Positions 1-9,217 are shown, numbered from the stretch's first letter. The stretch is DNA of 48,592 bases from an uncultured Alphaproteobacteria bacterium (GCA_937888725.1 CALARE010000040.1:1-48592), one strand, 5' to 3'. Notes: generated by a model from the sequence alone, not told the origin. Translations and numbers: made by a program.

Positions 1-70
1 ATAAAAAAAACATTTAAATTTATAGAATTAGGCAAAATAAATCTCCTTTAAAAATTAAAAACAAAAGTGG

Positions 71-100
71 GAATAAAAAACGACCCTTTAATTTTCTCAT
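71..100. repeat. Dispersed 30-bp repeat, copy 1
   Basis: This segment matches 8980-9009 at 27 of 30 positions by eye, on the same strand. It contains a GAATAAAAAACGA block followed by a TTTAATTTTC block and CAT. Copy 2 lies just upstream of the start of the minus-strand sialyltransferase-like gene, so copy 1 may belong to a minus-strand gene beyond the left edge. A related CGTTTAATTTT core also occurs at 38086 and in the tandem array at 45815-45880. Its function is unknown. Confidence 0.5.
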
Positions 101-212
101 GTACCAAACACATATATTTGTTTTATTTTCAGGTAATTGCATTAGATAACACGCCTAAAAAAAATAACATTTTTTTCTTTTACAAATGGAATAACCTATC
201 AGTTAAAATCAC

Positions 213-241
213 TTGCACATAAAAATTTTTCGTGTTATAAA
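213..241 (+). promoter_or_regulatory. Candidate sigma70 promoter for the MORN-repeat gene
   Basis: TTGCAC (213-218) and TATAAA (236-241) are 17 bases apart. TGT immediately before the -10 makes an extended -10. The expected start near 248 gives a leader of under 20 bases, which carries an AAGGGGG ribosome site at 253-259. The rest of 1-250 is AT-rich and shows no gene. Confidence 0.55.
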
Positions 242-265
242 AAATTATTATTGAAGGGGGTTAAG

Positions 266-2239
266 ATGAATAAAAAACAAATTATTTTTACACTTGTTAC
301 ATTATTAGCGATTTCAGGTTATATTGGTTATGGTTATATGACCAGAAAAACATATTACAAAAATGGGCAATTACAATCTGTAACCCCTTATAAATTTTAT
401 AAAAAAGATGGTGTTTATAAAGAATATTATGAAAATGGCCAACAAAAAATGGAAGTTCTTTATAAAGACAACCTCAAAACGGGAATGCAAATCAACTATT
501 TCAAAGATGGGATTCGTCTTGAAACGCCTTATACCCTTGGCAAAAAAGAGGGGGTGGCAAAACTTTATTATTCAGACTCCTACTTTACATCCATTCCATT
601 TAAGAATAACAAACTTACGGGAACAATTGACTTAGATGGCATAAATATCACAATCGCCGAAGATGGAACACTCACTCTTGGTGACAATGTAAATGGAACA
701 TTCACTTGCCCAGGTAAGGAATTTATTGACAACATTGCCGTAAAAGATAAACAATCACGACTATTTGGTCTTGCAAAATGTATCTTATTTGAAAAAGCAC
801 AATTAACCAATTTTGGCACACCGCCATTAAATATCACATTCAATGGAGCTTTTCAATTTCCAAAATTTTTTAAAAACTCTACCTTAACCGTTGTTGATGA
901 AAACAATCTTTTTGAAAAACAAAACCCTATCGACACAAGTGCATTGGACAATATGTCACCTCTTATTAAAGAATTTACAACGTATAATCAGCACTACTAT
1001 GTCCAACAAGGGGATGTCATTTTTGATAAAAATAATAAAAACATCACCGTTAAAGGGAAAAATAAAAACCAAGAGCCTTTGTTTGAAATTGATTTATCTG
1101 TCAACAAATTAACATCTTTCATTGAAAAATTAGCAACCATTTCCAACTTATCTAAAGAAGATTTTGCACTTAAACTGTTAAGGGAAACGACCATTCAAAA
1201 ATACCTTTTCCTTTCACCACAAGGCAAAAAGAATTTTGAATTTGTGGGTCAATTGGGGCTTGATGCAGGATTACTTTCAAACGGTTCACATTTTGACTTT
1301 TATAGTGCCAATGAAAAACCTGTTCTTAAACTTACAAAAATTGAAAAAGGGATGAATATCAAATTAACCTATCCAGCTGGTGACAAAGACTTTTTCACCG
1401 CAGACATAAAAGTTGATAATCCCAGCTATGATGAGCTGATTAAAAAAATTCAAACAATCCCTGATTTGACACTCGAAAAATTGCAAAAAACATTGTATTC
1501 AACAAATCCATTTGCATTAATTCCAAGCACTGTTGCAATCGAAAATTTAAATTTAAAAGATTATGAGGGGAACACCGTCCTTACCATCAAGTCCTTTGTC
1601 GTTTCTCCTTTAATGCAGCAGGCAACAGGTGAAATTACTGTTTATCAGGGCAATCAAATTTATGCGACTTATCTCATTCAAGGAAATGGATCACAAATTG
1701 AGATGTTAACACCTGATGGACAAAGACAACTTTTACCAAATAACGATATTACGGCAACACTTAACAAAGAATGGATTGAAACCCAACGCCAAAAAATTGC
1801 TATACCATTTATTAAAGAAGCGGAAGATGAAATTAAAAACCCCAACAAAACATCTATGACATTTGCATATATGGGTGGTGTTGAAGGATATAATACAGCC
1901 ATAGCCAATTATACGGCTCATGAAATTGCGGATTTGATTTCAAAATACAGCACGCTTATTGAGGCAAGCCTAACCGCACATAAAACAACCACAAATAGCA
2001 CACAAGATTTTATTATTCCATCATTTACTTCTTTTAATTTGCCCACCAATTTTGACCAAGATAAAATTAAAATTGAATCAACAAATGTTTCAAAAGATGG
2101 TATCGTTATAAAAGTTTCATTTTTAGACAACCAAACAGAACTTTGTAATATAACAGCTGGAATACTCAAATCAACTTGTGAAAATTTAACCGTCACACAT
2201 ACATATATGAGTGACAAACTTACAAAACTATATCATTAA
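266..2239 (+). CDS. Membrane-anchored protein with MORN/YwqK-type repeats
   Basis: I do not recognise the whole protein. The start at 266 is chosen over an in-frame TTG at 251 because AAGGGGG lies just ahead of the ATG. Residues about 5-24 form one hydrophobic helix, probably a signal anchor, so most of the 657-residue chain should be extracytoplasmic. Residues about 28-120 hold three or four short repeats with YYKNGQ / YYENGQQ / YFKDG / KKEG signatures, typical of MORN_2 (YwqK-type) repeats. The remaining ~530 residues are rich in Thr, Asn and Lys with alternating hydrophobics, suggesting a beta-rich domain without clear catalytic motifs. It is monocistronic, with its own promoter and terminator. 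Proteins with this repeat are often named YwqK antitoxins, but no toxin partner is visible here. Confidence 0.75.
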   Translation: MNKKQIIFTLVTLLAISGYIGYGYMTRKTYYKNGQLQSVTPYKFYKKDGVYKEYYENGQQKMEVLYKDNLKTGMQINYFKDGIRLETPYTLGKKEGVAKLYYSDSYFTSIPFKNNKLTGTIDLDGINITIAEDGTLTLGDNVNGTFTCPGKEFIDNIAVKDKQSRLFGLAKCILFEKAQLTNFGTPPLNITFNGAFQFPKFFKNSTLTVVDENNLFEKQNPIDTSALDNMSPLIKEFTTYNQHYYVQQGDVIFDKNNKNITVKGKNKNQEPLFEIDLSVNKLTSFIEKLATISNLSKEDFALKLLRETTIQKYLFLSPQGKKNFEFVGQLGLDAGLLSNGSHFDFYSANEKPVLKLTKIEKGMNIKLTYPAGDKDFFTADIKVDNPSYDELIKKIQTIPDLTLEKLQKTLYSTNPFALIPSTVAIENLNLKDYEGNTVLTIKSFVVSPLMQQATGEITVYQGNQIYATYLIQGNGSQIEMLTPDGQRQLLPNNDITATLNKEWIETQRQKIAIPFIKEAEDEIKNPNKTSMTFAYMGGVEGYNTAIANYTAHEIADLISKYSTLIEASLTAHKTTTNSTQDFIIPSFTSFNLPTNFDQDKIKIESTNVSKDGIVIKVSFLDNQTELCNITAGILKSTCENLTVTHTYMSDKLTKLYH

Positions 2240-2260
2240 AAAATAGACGTATACGAACTA

Positions 2261-2289
2261 AAAAAGCAGTGTTAAAGCACTGCTTTTTT
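2261..2289 (+). terminator. Intrinsic terminator after the MORN-repeat gene
   Basis: An 11-bp perfect stem (AAAAAGCAGTG / CACTGCTTTTT) with a 6-base loop runs into a T tract. It separates this gene from the HEPN operon that follows. Confidence 0.85.
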
Positions 2290-2318
2290 GTTATATATTA
2301 AAGATTTATACAATTTTA

Positions 2319-2348
2319 TTGACAAAACAATATTTTTTATGGTATAAT
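2319..2348 (+). promoter_or_regulatory. Strong sigma70 promoter of the double-HEPN operon
   Basis: A consensus TTGACA (2319-2324) and consensus TATAAT (2343-2348) are 18 bases apart, with TGG forming an extended -10. The TTG of the -35 box is in frame with the downstream gene and could be misread as a start codon. The real start is the ATG at 2379, behind AAAGGGA at 2367-2373. Confidence 0.8.
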
Positions 2349-2378
2349 AAAGAACTTGTTGAAAGCAAAGGGATTTAT

Positions 2379-4241
2379 ATGAAAAAACAAACATATCATA
2401 CAAACACATTAAGTATCAATGAAATGTTCAATTTAATCTGTTACAATTTAGCACATTTTAATAAATTGTACCAAACAGAATATTTGCCACTTAAAAATTT
2501 TAAAAATGTTTATGATTATGTTACTTATCGGACAGAAAAACTGCAAGAAGAATCTCAAATAGTTGAGCGTCAACTATCCTATTTAAGAAAAATCGTATCA
2601 ACCTCTCATAATGAGGCAACAGTAAACCTTGCTAAAGTAAATTTAGAGCAAATAGGCCTATTCATCCCATATGATATAACCCGCGTTGTTCACAACAAAG
2701 AATATGCAAAAAAAGTTGTGAAGGATGACCTTCCACTTCGTTCTTTTAAAATTGTCTATGCACCGCATCATAAAATGGCACAAGACTATGATTCGATTGG
2801 GCAAATAAATTTATTTGGGAAAAACAACATTATTTCCCCTCAATTAAAAAGTAGATTTTTACCTTATTATACAACACCAAAATCATTTGGACCGTTATTT
2901 GATAATTATCAAGTAGGGACAATGGCATCACAAGAATCCATTGGCATTTTTCTGTCAAAACAAAATCCTAAAAAAAATGTTTATCATCAAATTTGGGTCA
3001 ATGATGAAATAATGATTCAAGCAAACTTTAGAACCAATTTGAGCTTAGATAAATATAGTGATATGCATGAGGATATCATTCCAGAATTATTTTATCACAT
3101 CTCACATGCTGAAGCCATTTCACGCAATGCAACTGAGCCATTATCTGCCCAATATGTTGAAGATGAAGCAAATAAACTACGCTTTGACCATATTAAACGT
3201 GAAAATGAAAAATATATGGAACAATATTTATTATTGACCATTGAACTATTTTGCCAAATGGTTCAACAGATGAAATATAACGCTCATCTTATTAACACAC
3301 CAAATATCTTTAGTAATATTAATGATTTACCACTTATTCGTGAAAAATTCACACCTGAAGATATTGAAAAAATGCAAGAATATCTTGAAATTCGCAACAC
3401 AATCGCCCACCCTACTCTTTATAATTTAAGGCCACTTGGCGTTAAAAGTGTTGAAGAATTTGTACCAACAATGGTAAAAATTTTATCAAACTTATTTTAC
3501 ACAAATGAAGATGAAATTTATCAAAAAATCAAACAAAATAATGATGAAAGAGATTATAGTGTTCGCTTTTTAATCCTTGTTGCTGATTCTTGCAAAACAT
3601 TAAAACACCTATGCATTAAATATGGCAACCTTGATTATCAAACACCAGATCCATTTGTTAAATTAGGATTTATCACAAAAGAAGATGATGCGATTTTAAC
3701 AGAAGGGATTTTGTTAAGAAACGATTTATGCCACAAAAAACTTGATGAAGAACTTGCTAACAAAGCTCACAAAATTCAACAACGAATGGGGGATATTGTG
3801 GCGGGCATTGCTGACAAAATTGCTGATAACTTCCACATCACAATCGAAGATTATCTTTTCGGCACACAATCTGGGCAAAATAGAAGCATTGAAGAAATGA
3901 ACCGCTTATTCCCAGGGGTTTTTGTTAGCTCTGATCCTGACAAAGAAATTCTTGAAAAAGGATTAAAAAACACAAAGAATAGAGAAATTTTATCCAAGTT
4001 ATATTCACTTGCTTGTACTGTTAACGCTATTATGTTTGAAAATGAACCTCTTTACAACAACCCATTTTATGAACGGGAGGACCTTATTCCATTTATTCGT
4101 GAGGTCAACACTCAATTAAAAACAAATCCACCAAAAGATGGGAAAAAACGCTCCTTTATCTTTAGAACAGTTTTAAGCAAATGGCAAACAGAGAAACGCC
4201 TTCCAAATCCTAAAAAAGGACGCATTTTAACACGAGGATAA
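2379..4241 (+). CDS. Putative ribonuclease with two HEPN R-x4-H motifs (paralogue A)
   Basis: This 620-residue protein has no name I recognise. Two motifs of the HEPN RNase type are visible: R339-N-T-I-A-H344 and R447-N-D-L-C-H452. Each sits between amphipathic helices, as in HEPN domains. The first domain spans roughly 270-380 and the second 400-500. The N-terminal ~250 residues are shared with the next gene, including LICYNLA near the start, YDS-x-G, a GP-x2-D-x-Y motif and YHQIW-x-ND, and match no family I know. It has no signal peptide or membrane helix and is likely cytoplasmic. It is first in an operon with its paralogue, one base away, under a strong promoter. Known HEPN proteins cut RNA in toxin-antitoxin, abortive infection and Cas13 systems. 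An RNase role here is inferred from the paired motifs. Confidence 0.7.
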   Translation: MKKQTYHTNTLSINEMFNLICYNLAHFNKLYQTEYLPLKNFKNVYDYVTYRTEKLQEESQIVERQLSYLRKIVSTSHNEATVNLAKVNLEQIGLFIPYDITRVVHNKEYAKKVVKDDLPLRSFKIVYAPHHKMAQDYDSIGQINLFGKNNIISPQLKSRFLPYYTTPKSFGPLFDNYQVGTMASQESIGIFLSKQNPKKNVYHQIWVNDEIMIQANFRTNLSLDKYSDMHEDIIPELFYHISHAEAISRNATEPLSAQYVEDEANKLRFDHIKRENEKYMEQYLLLTIELFCQMVQQMKYNAHLINTPNIFSNINDLPLIREKFTPEDIEKMQEYLEIRNTIAHPTLYNLRPLGVKSVEEFVPTMVKILSNLFYTNEDEIYQKIKQNNDERDYSVRFLILVADSCKTLKHLCIKYGNLDYQTPDPFVKLGFITKEDDAILTEGILLRNDLCHKKLDEELANKAHKIQQRMGDIVAGIADKIADNFHITIEDYLFGTQSGQNRSIEEMNRLFPGVFVSSDPDKEILEKGLKNTKNREILSKLYSLACTVNAIMFENEPLYNNPFYEREDLIPFIREVNTQLKTNPPKDGKKRSFIFRTVLSKWQTEKRLPNPKKGRILTRG

Positions 4242-4242
4242 A

Positions 4243-6126
4243 ATGGCAACAAACGTAAAAACAACTCTTTCCAATTCAGATTTATTAGATTTAATCTGTT
4301 ATAATTTGGCTCAATTTTCCTATTTGATGCAAAATTATTATCACACGCAACAAATTACAGATTATCAAGAATTTGTTGACATTGTGGCACGCCGTATTCA
4401 AATTGACGCTCAAAACAGACTCAATATCATCAAAAATTTGAATCATTTAAAAAATAGAACAAGAGATACACAACAAATTAAATTTTATGATGAAGAAATT
4501 AAAAAATTTTCTCTCGTCCCATATAATCTTTTTCAAGTTGCCAATAATAAAAGCTCCGCAAAACATTACATTAGATATCTCTTTCTATTAGAAAATTTCG
4601 AAATTGTTATTGCTGATCAAAAAACAACGGCTCGTCCTTATGATTCACTTGGAAAAACGGGATTATTAGGACCACAAAGCACTCTTTTTAAACAACTTTA
4701 CACCCATTATAATGAAATCCATTCTGTTGGTCCATTCATGGACACATACGCCCCTTCAATCGGTGCCTGTCAAGATAGAGTTGAGGTTCTTTTAAGCCTT
4801 GCAAAACCAGATAAAAAAACATACCACCAAATTTGGATTAATGATCATTTGATGCTCAAAGCACAATTTAAAACAAACGAAAGTTTGAACGCATACCTTT
4901 ATCAAAATGAGGACCTTATTCATGGGGTTTTACAGCTGATTGCTTATGCTGAATCGATTGAAAAAAAAGCCAAAGGACATCTCACACAATCATTTATCGA
5001 CCAGGAAATTAAGATGTTGCGGATGGATCATTTAAAACGACAAGGAGAACATTTTCTTGAGCAATACAGCATCCTGACTGTGGAACTTTTAGGGCAACTG
5101 ATTAAAAACTTAACAGCGCATAAAAAACAAGCTTTAACATCTTCTCTTTTTGATAGGGTTAACCACATTACTGGGCTTCAACAACCCTTTTCCCACGCAG
5201 ATATCTCAAAAATGAAAATGTATTTAAATATTCGTGACAGTTTAGCCCACCCAAGCGAATATAATTTAAGACCACTTGGTAACAGTACACAATCAAAAAA
5301 TACGCAAAATTTACTTGCCAATTTTGTTCAAGATATATCAAAATACTTATGCAATATTTTAAATATAAAGCCAAGCGATCTGAGTCATAAAATAAACGCC
5401 ATTCCAAGAGATGACACTTATGATGTGAGAGGACTTATTTTATTAATGGATACACGCAAATCCTTTCGCGATCTGTGCATCAAACATGGCAACTTAAACC
5501 CGAAACAGCAAGATGTTTTTTTACACCTTGGATTTATTAACAGTGCAGAAAACGACATTCTAAAAGATGCTGTACAATTAAGAAACACTCTTTGCCATTC
5601 CAAAATTAATAGAGAAATCGCTAAAGAAGCTGAAAATATTGCCCTTAAATCAACCCATATTTTAAACAAAATCGCCTCTTGCGTTGATAAAAAATTTGGT
5701 GTTGGATTGCCTGAATACTTTAATCCGCAACGAGTTGTAAAAACAAGCACACTCGCCGATTTGCAAAAAGAATATTCCTTTATTAACACTGATTTTGAAA
5801 CATGCCCTGATAAAGAGCTTTTTAAACTCGCTTTAAAAGAAAAAGAACTGGCAACTGGTGAAAAATTTTCTCCTAAATTACTGCGTGATTTATATCTTTT
5901 TGCCATCACCATGCATGCGACCTATTTTACGCATGATTTTGCAACACATTCCCCCTATGATGAGCAAGAGATTCTTCCTTATGTTCAAGAAGTTTACAAC
6001 GAACTTCAAGCATTAAAAGGGGACACAACAGTTGCACCTAAAAACTTTATTTTTAAAGGGATTTTAAAAGCGTGGGTTAATGGCCATCCCATTCCCAAAT
6101 TAAAAAATCAAAACACACGCGCATAA
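4243..6126 (+). CDS. Putative ribonuclease with two HEPN R-x4-H motifs (paralogue B)
   Basis: This 627-residue paralogue of the preceding gene starts one base after its stop codon, so the two are probably translationally coupled. The motif pair is kept: R331-D-S-L-A-H336 and R447-N-T-L-C-H452. Sequence around them has diverged strongly, which suggests the R, polar residue and H are under selection. The shared N-terminal landmarks (LICYNLAQF, YDSLG, YHQIWIND) are also present. The HEPN active site is usually composite across two domains, so A and B may each fold as an internal dimer or pair with each other. No nucleotidyltransferase or other antitoxin-like partner lies beside them. The C-terminal ~120 residues align with paralogue A (a near-C-terminal FIF[KR] segment) and have no known motif. 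Confidence 0.7.
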   Translation: MATNVKTTLSNSDLLDLICYNLAQFSYLMQNYYHTQQITDYQEFVDIVARRIQIDAQNRLNIIKNLNHLKNRTRDTQQIKFYDEEIKKFSLVPYNLFQVANNKSSAKHYIRYLFLLENFEIVIADQKTTARPYDSLGKTGLLGPQSTLFKQLYTHYNEIHSVGPFMDTYAPSIGACQDRVEVLLSLAKPDKKTYHQIWINDHLMLKAQFKTNESLNAYLYQNEDLIHGVLQLIAYAESIEKKAKGHLTQSFIDQEIKMLRMDHLKRQGEHFLEQYSILTVELLGQLIKNLTAHKKQALTSSLFDRVNHITGLQQPFSHADISKMKMYLNIRDSLAHPSEYNLRPLGNSTQSKNTQNLLANFVQDISKYLCNILNIKPSDLSHKINAIPRDDTYDVRGLILLMDTRKSFRDLCIKHGNLNPKQQDVFLHLGFINSAENDILKDAVQLRNTLCHSKINREIAKEAENIALKSTHILNKIASCVDKKFGVGLPEYFNPQRVVKTSTLADLQKEYSFINTDFETCPDKELFKLALKEKELATGEKFSPKLLRDLYLFAITMHATYFTHDFATHSPYDEQEILPYVQEVYNELQALKGDTTVAPKNFIFKGILKAWVNGHPIPKLKNQNTRA

Positions 6127-6154
6127 AAAAAGCCACACAATGTGACTTTTTTTT
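6125..6154. terminator. Bidirectional terminator between convergent genes
   Basis: An A-run, GCCACA, a CAA loop, TGTGAC and a T-run form a near-perfect stem with one mismatch. It can end both the plus-strand HEPN operon and the minus-strand coiled-coil gene. Confidence 0.75.
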
Positions 6155-6182
6155 ATAATTTAATGACGCAATATCTTATATT

Positions 6183-7286
6183 TTAAACATTTTGATTTGC
6201 TGGCATAATTTGAGCAATAACCTGATCATCGCTTGCTGATACGGATTGCCCTAACCGCAATGGGGCAAGACTGTCCCTATCCATCGCATCACTATATGCC
6301 ATTTGCTTATTTGCATTTTGCGAAAGCGTTTGATTTTGCGTTTGTGAATTATTCTCAGCAGACGCATCTTTATAAATAGCCCCTTTAACCCGTTGATATT
6401 TAATATAAGATGCTTGAAAATCCTCGGTTAAAGAGGGGATATTTGCCCCTTTAATTTGTGATAAATTTTCATTACTCACACATCCCAACGTTACAACTTT
6501 TAACAAACGTTGACGTGCTGCCACAAATTCTTGAACCAAAGAATCAGCCTGCATACGATGTGAATCCACTTGTTGATTAAGCTTTTTAAAAGCGGTTTCT
6601 AATTGTTTTATTTCTTGTTCGATTGCTTTGGCACGTTTGCCAGAAGCTTTCTTTTTTTCAGCCTCTAATTTTTGATATTTTTCAATCATTTGATTACGTT
6701 CTGTTTGCACCACTTTAATTGAATCAATCATCGCTTTGGTATGGGCATCTAGACGAGCACTTGCTGATTGCAAAAGACCCAAATTATAATCTGTAAAATC
6801 AACTGACTTACCGCCAATTGTATGTTTTGCATCAAAATCATACCCTTTTTTTTGCATTAAAACAACATCATCGGGATAATAAATAGAGCTATGACGAATC
6901 ACTTGAAACATATCAAATTTTTTGCCTGCTGGGGTATGTTTTTGTGCTTCTGCTTGCATTTTTCCAATAATATCAGAACAACCCAATCGCATCATATTAT
7001 TGATGAACAAACATTCAGCCACATACTCATCTTGTACTATTTTTTTCTGACTTGTTGCATCTTTTTTCGCAAGAGCTTGTTGGTAGCGTTGCCCATTTTT
7101 TTGAAATGTTTCATTAAAATCCAACACCAATTTTGCAACCGCACTACGACGATTAGGTGGCAATTTTTTAATCTCAGCCACCATCACATCGCCAACAGCA
7201 GGAATTGCAACGCCTGTCACACTAAAAGATGAGAGTGGTTGATTTTTTGACGTTTTTGTTGCTTTTTTAGTTGTTTTTTTTGCCAT
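6183..7286 (-). CDS. Lys-rich coiled-coil protein of unknown function
   Basis: The 367-residue product has a basic N-terminus (AKKTTKKATKTSKN) and no signal peptide. Residues about 45-130 are helical, and about 170-265 form a charged coiled coil rich in K, E and Q. The last ~55 residues are Asn/Gln/Ser-rich and probably disordered. The N-terminal KKTTKK run resembles the C-terminal tails on ribosomal proteins L17 and L22 in this window. GAAAGGGG six bases before the ATG supports the start. I recognise no family. A nucleic-acid-binding or scaffold role is only a guess from composition. It is monocistronic and convergent with the HEPN operon. Confidence 0.7.
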   Translation of the reverse strand: MAKKTTKKATKTSKNQPLSSFSVTGVAIPAVGDVMVAEIKKLPPNRRSAVAKLVLDFNETFQKNGQRYQQALAKKDATSQKKIVQDEYVAECLFINNMMRLGCSDIIGKMQAEAQKHTPAGKKFDMFQVIRHSSIYYPDDVVLMQKKGYDFDAKHTIGGKSVDFTDYNLGLLQSASARLDAHTKAMIDSIKVVQTERNQMIEKYQKLEAEKKKASGKRAKAIEQEIKQLETAFKKLNQQVDSHRMQADSLVQEFVAARQRLLKVVTLGCVSNENLSQIKGANIPSLTEDFQASYIKYQRVKGAIYKDASAENNSQTQNQTLSQNANKQMAYSDAMDRDSLAPLRLGQSVSASDDQVIAQIMPANQNV

Positions 7287-7359
7287 TTAAAACCCCTTTC
7301 TCCTTGTATTCTTTCAAATGTTTTAACATATAAAAAATAGACCTGTCAAGAGGCTTTCA

Positions 7360-8946
7360 TTATTGCAAAGAATAAACACCACCTTCTTTTTTTACAAAAG
7401 TTTCACAGCCCCACTTTTCCCAACAAATTAAAAAGGCATTTTCTTTCCATTCTACTTTGCCACAATCATTAGCGGACAAGCGACAATAAATTTGTTTATC
7501 CGATTGAACCAAAATATCTTGCCAATAAACGTGTTTTATGGTTAAAAAATCTGTTTCTTGAGAAGAATACTTCCCATTTTGTTTTTTCAAATAAAACTTT
7601 TTATTTTTCACATAAATAACCAACCCATCATTATTTTTCTCATAAGGGAGTATTAAGTTTTGATAATAAAGAAAAGAGTTTTTTTTATCCAAAAAAATCA
7701 AAAAATCATCTTGCCCAAAAATTTGAATCTTTTCATCAAAAAAAAGAGGCTGTTCAGGAATATATTTTTTTATATCCAGTGCTTTTGATGGATTAATCCG
7801 ATATTTTAAAACCCGTTCATACACACCATGCGGAAAATAAGAAACAACTTGTTCATCTTTTAGCGTATAAAATAATGAAGATGCATATCCTGCCACACGA
7901 GGTGGTTCTAACCCAGCAATTATAAAAGTTTCGTACGGCAATTGTGGATTAACAAATTCCACATTTTCAAAACTGCTTTTTCTTGTCTGTCTATCAAATG
8001 AAGAAAATGAGGGATGTTGTTTATATAAAAAATAGGAATTTAAAAAATTTGCTTGTAATTTTTTTAAATAAGCTAATTCTGCGTGATAAATTTTATGACT
8101 AGCATTTAAATAAAACCCACCAAAAAACATAAAAACAGATTTTTTTGAAAAAAGATTTTGATAATATTGCTCGTCAAAATCCAACAATGAAAAAAGAGTT
8201 TCTTTTTGCTTTTTGGTCAAATTAGAGCGAATTTTATAAAAATTAATGTCCTGAAACTCAGCCTCTTTCATTTGTTGAAAAAAATTTTGATAAGCAGGCT
8301 CATTTTTCACATTTTCAATTCCAAAAAAATGATACGTTACAGGAAAAAGCTTATGAAATGAGTGTTTCGCATATTTCGGCAACTCATTTTTTTTACCTCC
8401 ATAATAAAAATTTTCAAGCATCAAAGCGTCATTTTTTTCAATCATCATATTTTGAAAATAATTTGCATAAGTGAGTAATTCGCCCAACCCATCTTCATAT
8501 AAATGAAGGTGTTTAATCCTATTTTTATCAATTTTTGGCAACAATACATCAAACAAATAGCGATAATTATTCATATTTGTATATACAACAATAGGTGCTT
8601 TTGGGTTTTGAGATAAAATTTTCAAAAGTTCACTCACAAATTTATGAGCACTCACAATGACGTATCTTTCTTTTGCCTCTATAGGGATTTCAATCGCATT
8701 TATTTTTTTTAAATCGAATAAGTCCGCCCGTTTTGTAAAACGATGAAATGCAAAAACTTTCAACTCATCTTCGGGTAACAAAACCATATCTATCATACCC
8801 AAAAAAGCTGGCATTGTTGCCAATCCCTCATAAAAAATGTGAATTGGTTTTTCTGTATATTTATTCTCATCAAAAAAAACAGCTTTTACATCTGTTGTAA
8901 TAAAAACACTTAATAAAAACAAAAGAAAAAACTTAATATTTCTCAT
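7360..8946 (-). CDS. Sialyltransferase-like glycosyltransferase with N-terminal signal sequence
   Basis: The start at 8946 is preferred because it begins MRNIKFFLLFLLSVF, a clear signal peptide ending near VKA. The longer in-frame start at 9009 has no ribosome site. The 528-residue protein shows the three short motifs of bacterial sialyltransferases (GT38/GT52/GT80 groups) in order. E151-D152-G153 lies in an LYEDGLGEL context, H311-P312 in KQHPS, and S356-S357 in GYASS. Between and after them is sequence consistent with a GT-B fold, including a C-terminal beta-rich region with many Tyr and Lys. A secreted or periplasmic location is unusual for such enzymes, though GT80 members can carry signal or lipoprotein sequences. 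Donor and acceptor are unknown. No CMP-sialate synthesis genes lie nearby. Confidence 0.6.
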   Translation of the reverse strand: MRNIKFFLLFLLSVFITTDVKAVFFDENKYTEKPIHIFYEGLATMPAFLGMIDMVLLPEDELKVFAFHRFTKRADLFDLKKINAIEIPIEAKERYVIVSAHKFVSELLKILSQNPKAPIVVYTNMNNYRYLFDVLLPKIDKNRIKHLHLYEDGLGELLTYANYFQNMMIEKNDALMLENFYYGGKKNELPKYAKHSFHKLFPVTYHFFGIENVKNEPAYQNFFQQMKEAEFQDINFYKIRSNLTKKQKETLFSLLDFDEQYYQNLFSKKSVFMFFGGFYLNASHKIYHAELAYLKKLQANFLNSYFLYKQHPSFSSFDRQTRKSSFENVEFVNPQLPYETFIIAGLEPPRVAGYASSLFYTLKDEQVVSYFPHGVYERVLKYRINPSKALDIKKYIPEQPLFFDEKIQIFGQDDFLIFLDKKNSFLYYQNLILPYEKNNDGLVIYVKNKKFYLKKQNGKYSSQETDFLTIKHVYWQDILVQSDKQIYCRLSANDCGKVEWKENAFLICWEKWGCETFVKKEGGVYSLQ

Positions 8947-8979
8947 TATACTCAATCCATTATAAAAAAATAACTCTGA

Positions 8980-9009
8980 GAATAAAAAACGAGCGTTTAA
9001 TTTTCCCAT
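8980..9009. repeat. Dispersed 30-bp repeat, copy 2
   Basis: This matches 71-100 at 27 of 30 bases. It lies 34-63 bases upstream of the minus-strand start at 8946. A TATAAT follows on the minus strand at about 8958-8963, so the repeat may cover promoter or regulatory sequence for that gene. Confidence 0.5.
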
Positions 9010-9156
9010 TTTTTATGTACTTTTTTAACATGCTCATATAAAAAAAACAATAAAAAATCATCTAGTTATTAAATTTTAAATAAAAAAATACTTTTTAAAC
9101 CATTAAACGGTTGTTTGTTTTACAATATAATTTTAACGTTTAATATCAAAAAGAGG

Positions 9157-9185
9157 TTGTTTTTTTATTTTTATCGTTCTAATAT
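9157..9185 (+). promoter_or_regulatory. Possible promoter for the NSS symporter gene
   Basis: TTGTTT and TAATAT are 17 bases apart, about 30 bases before the start codon. It is weak in consensus terms but is the best match between 9010 and 9217. Confidence 0.35.
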
Positions 9186-9217
9186 TAAGAGAAGTTTCAA
9201 CAAAGAAAGGTCGTAAC

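Noticed and set aside
2319..2378. Upstream TTG start for the first HEPN gene
   Set aside because: That TTG is the -35 box of a strong promoter, and no ribosome site precedes it.
5418..5912. Minus-strand 164-codon ORF
   Set aside because: Shadow of the second HEPN gene, which has the better start, ribosome site and a conserved paralogue.
2379..6126. Calling the double-HEPN pair Cas13
   Set aside because: No CRISPR array, cas1/cas2 or crRNA-like repeats nearby, the chains are ~620 residues, and the motifs are only ~110 residues apart instead of in widely separated domains.
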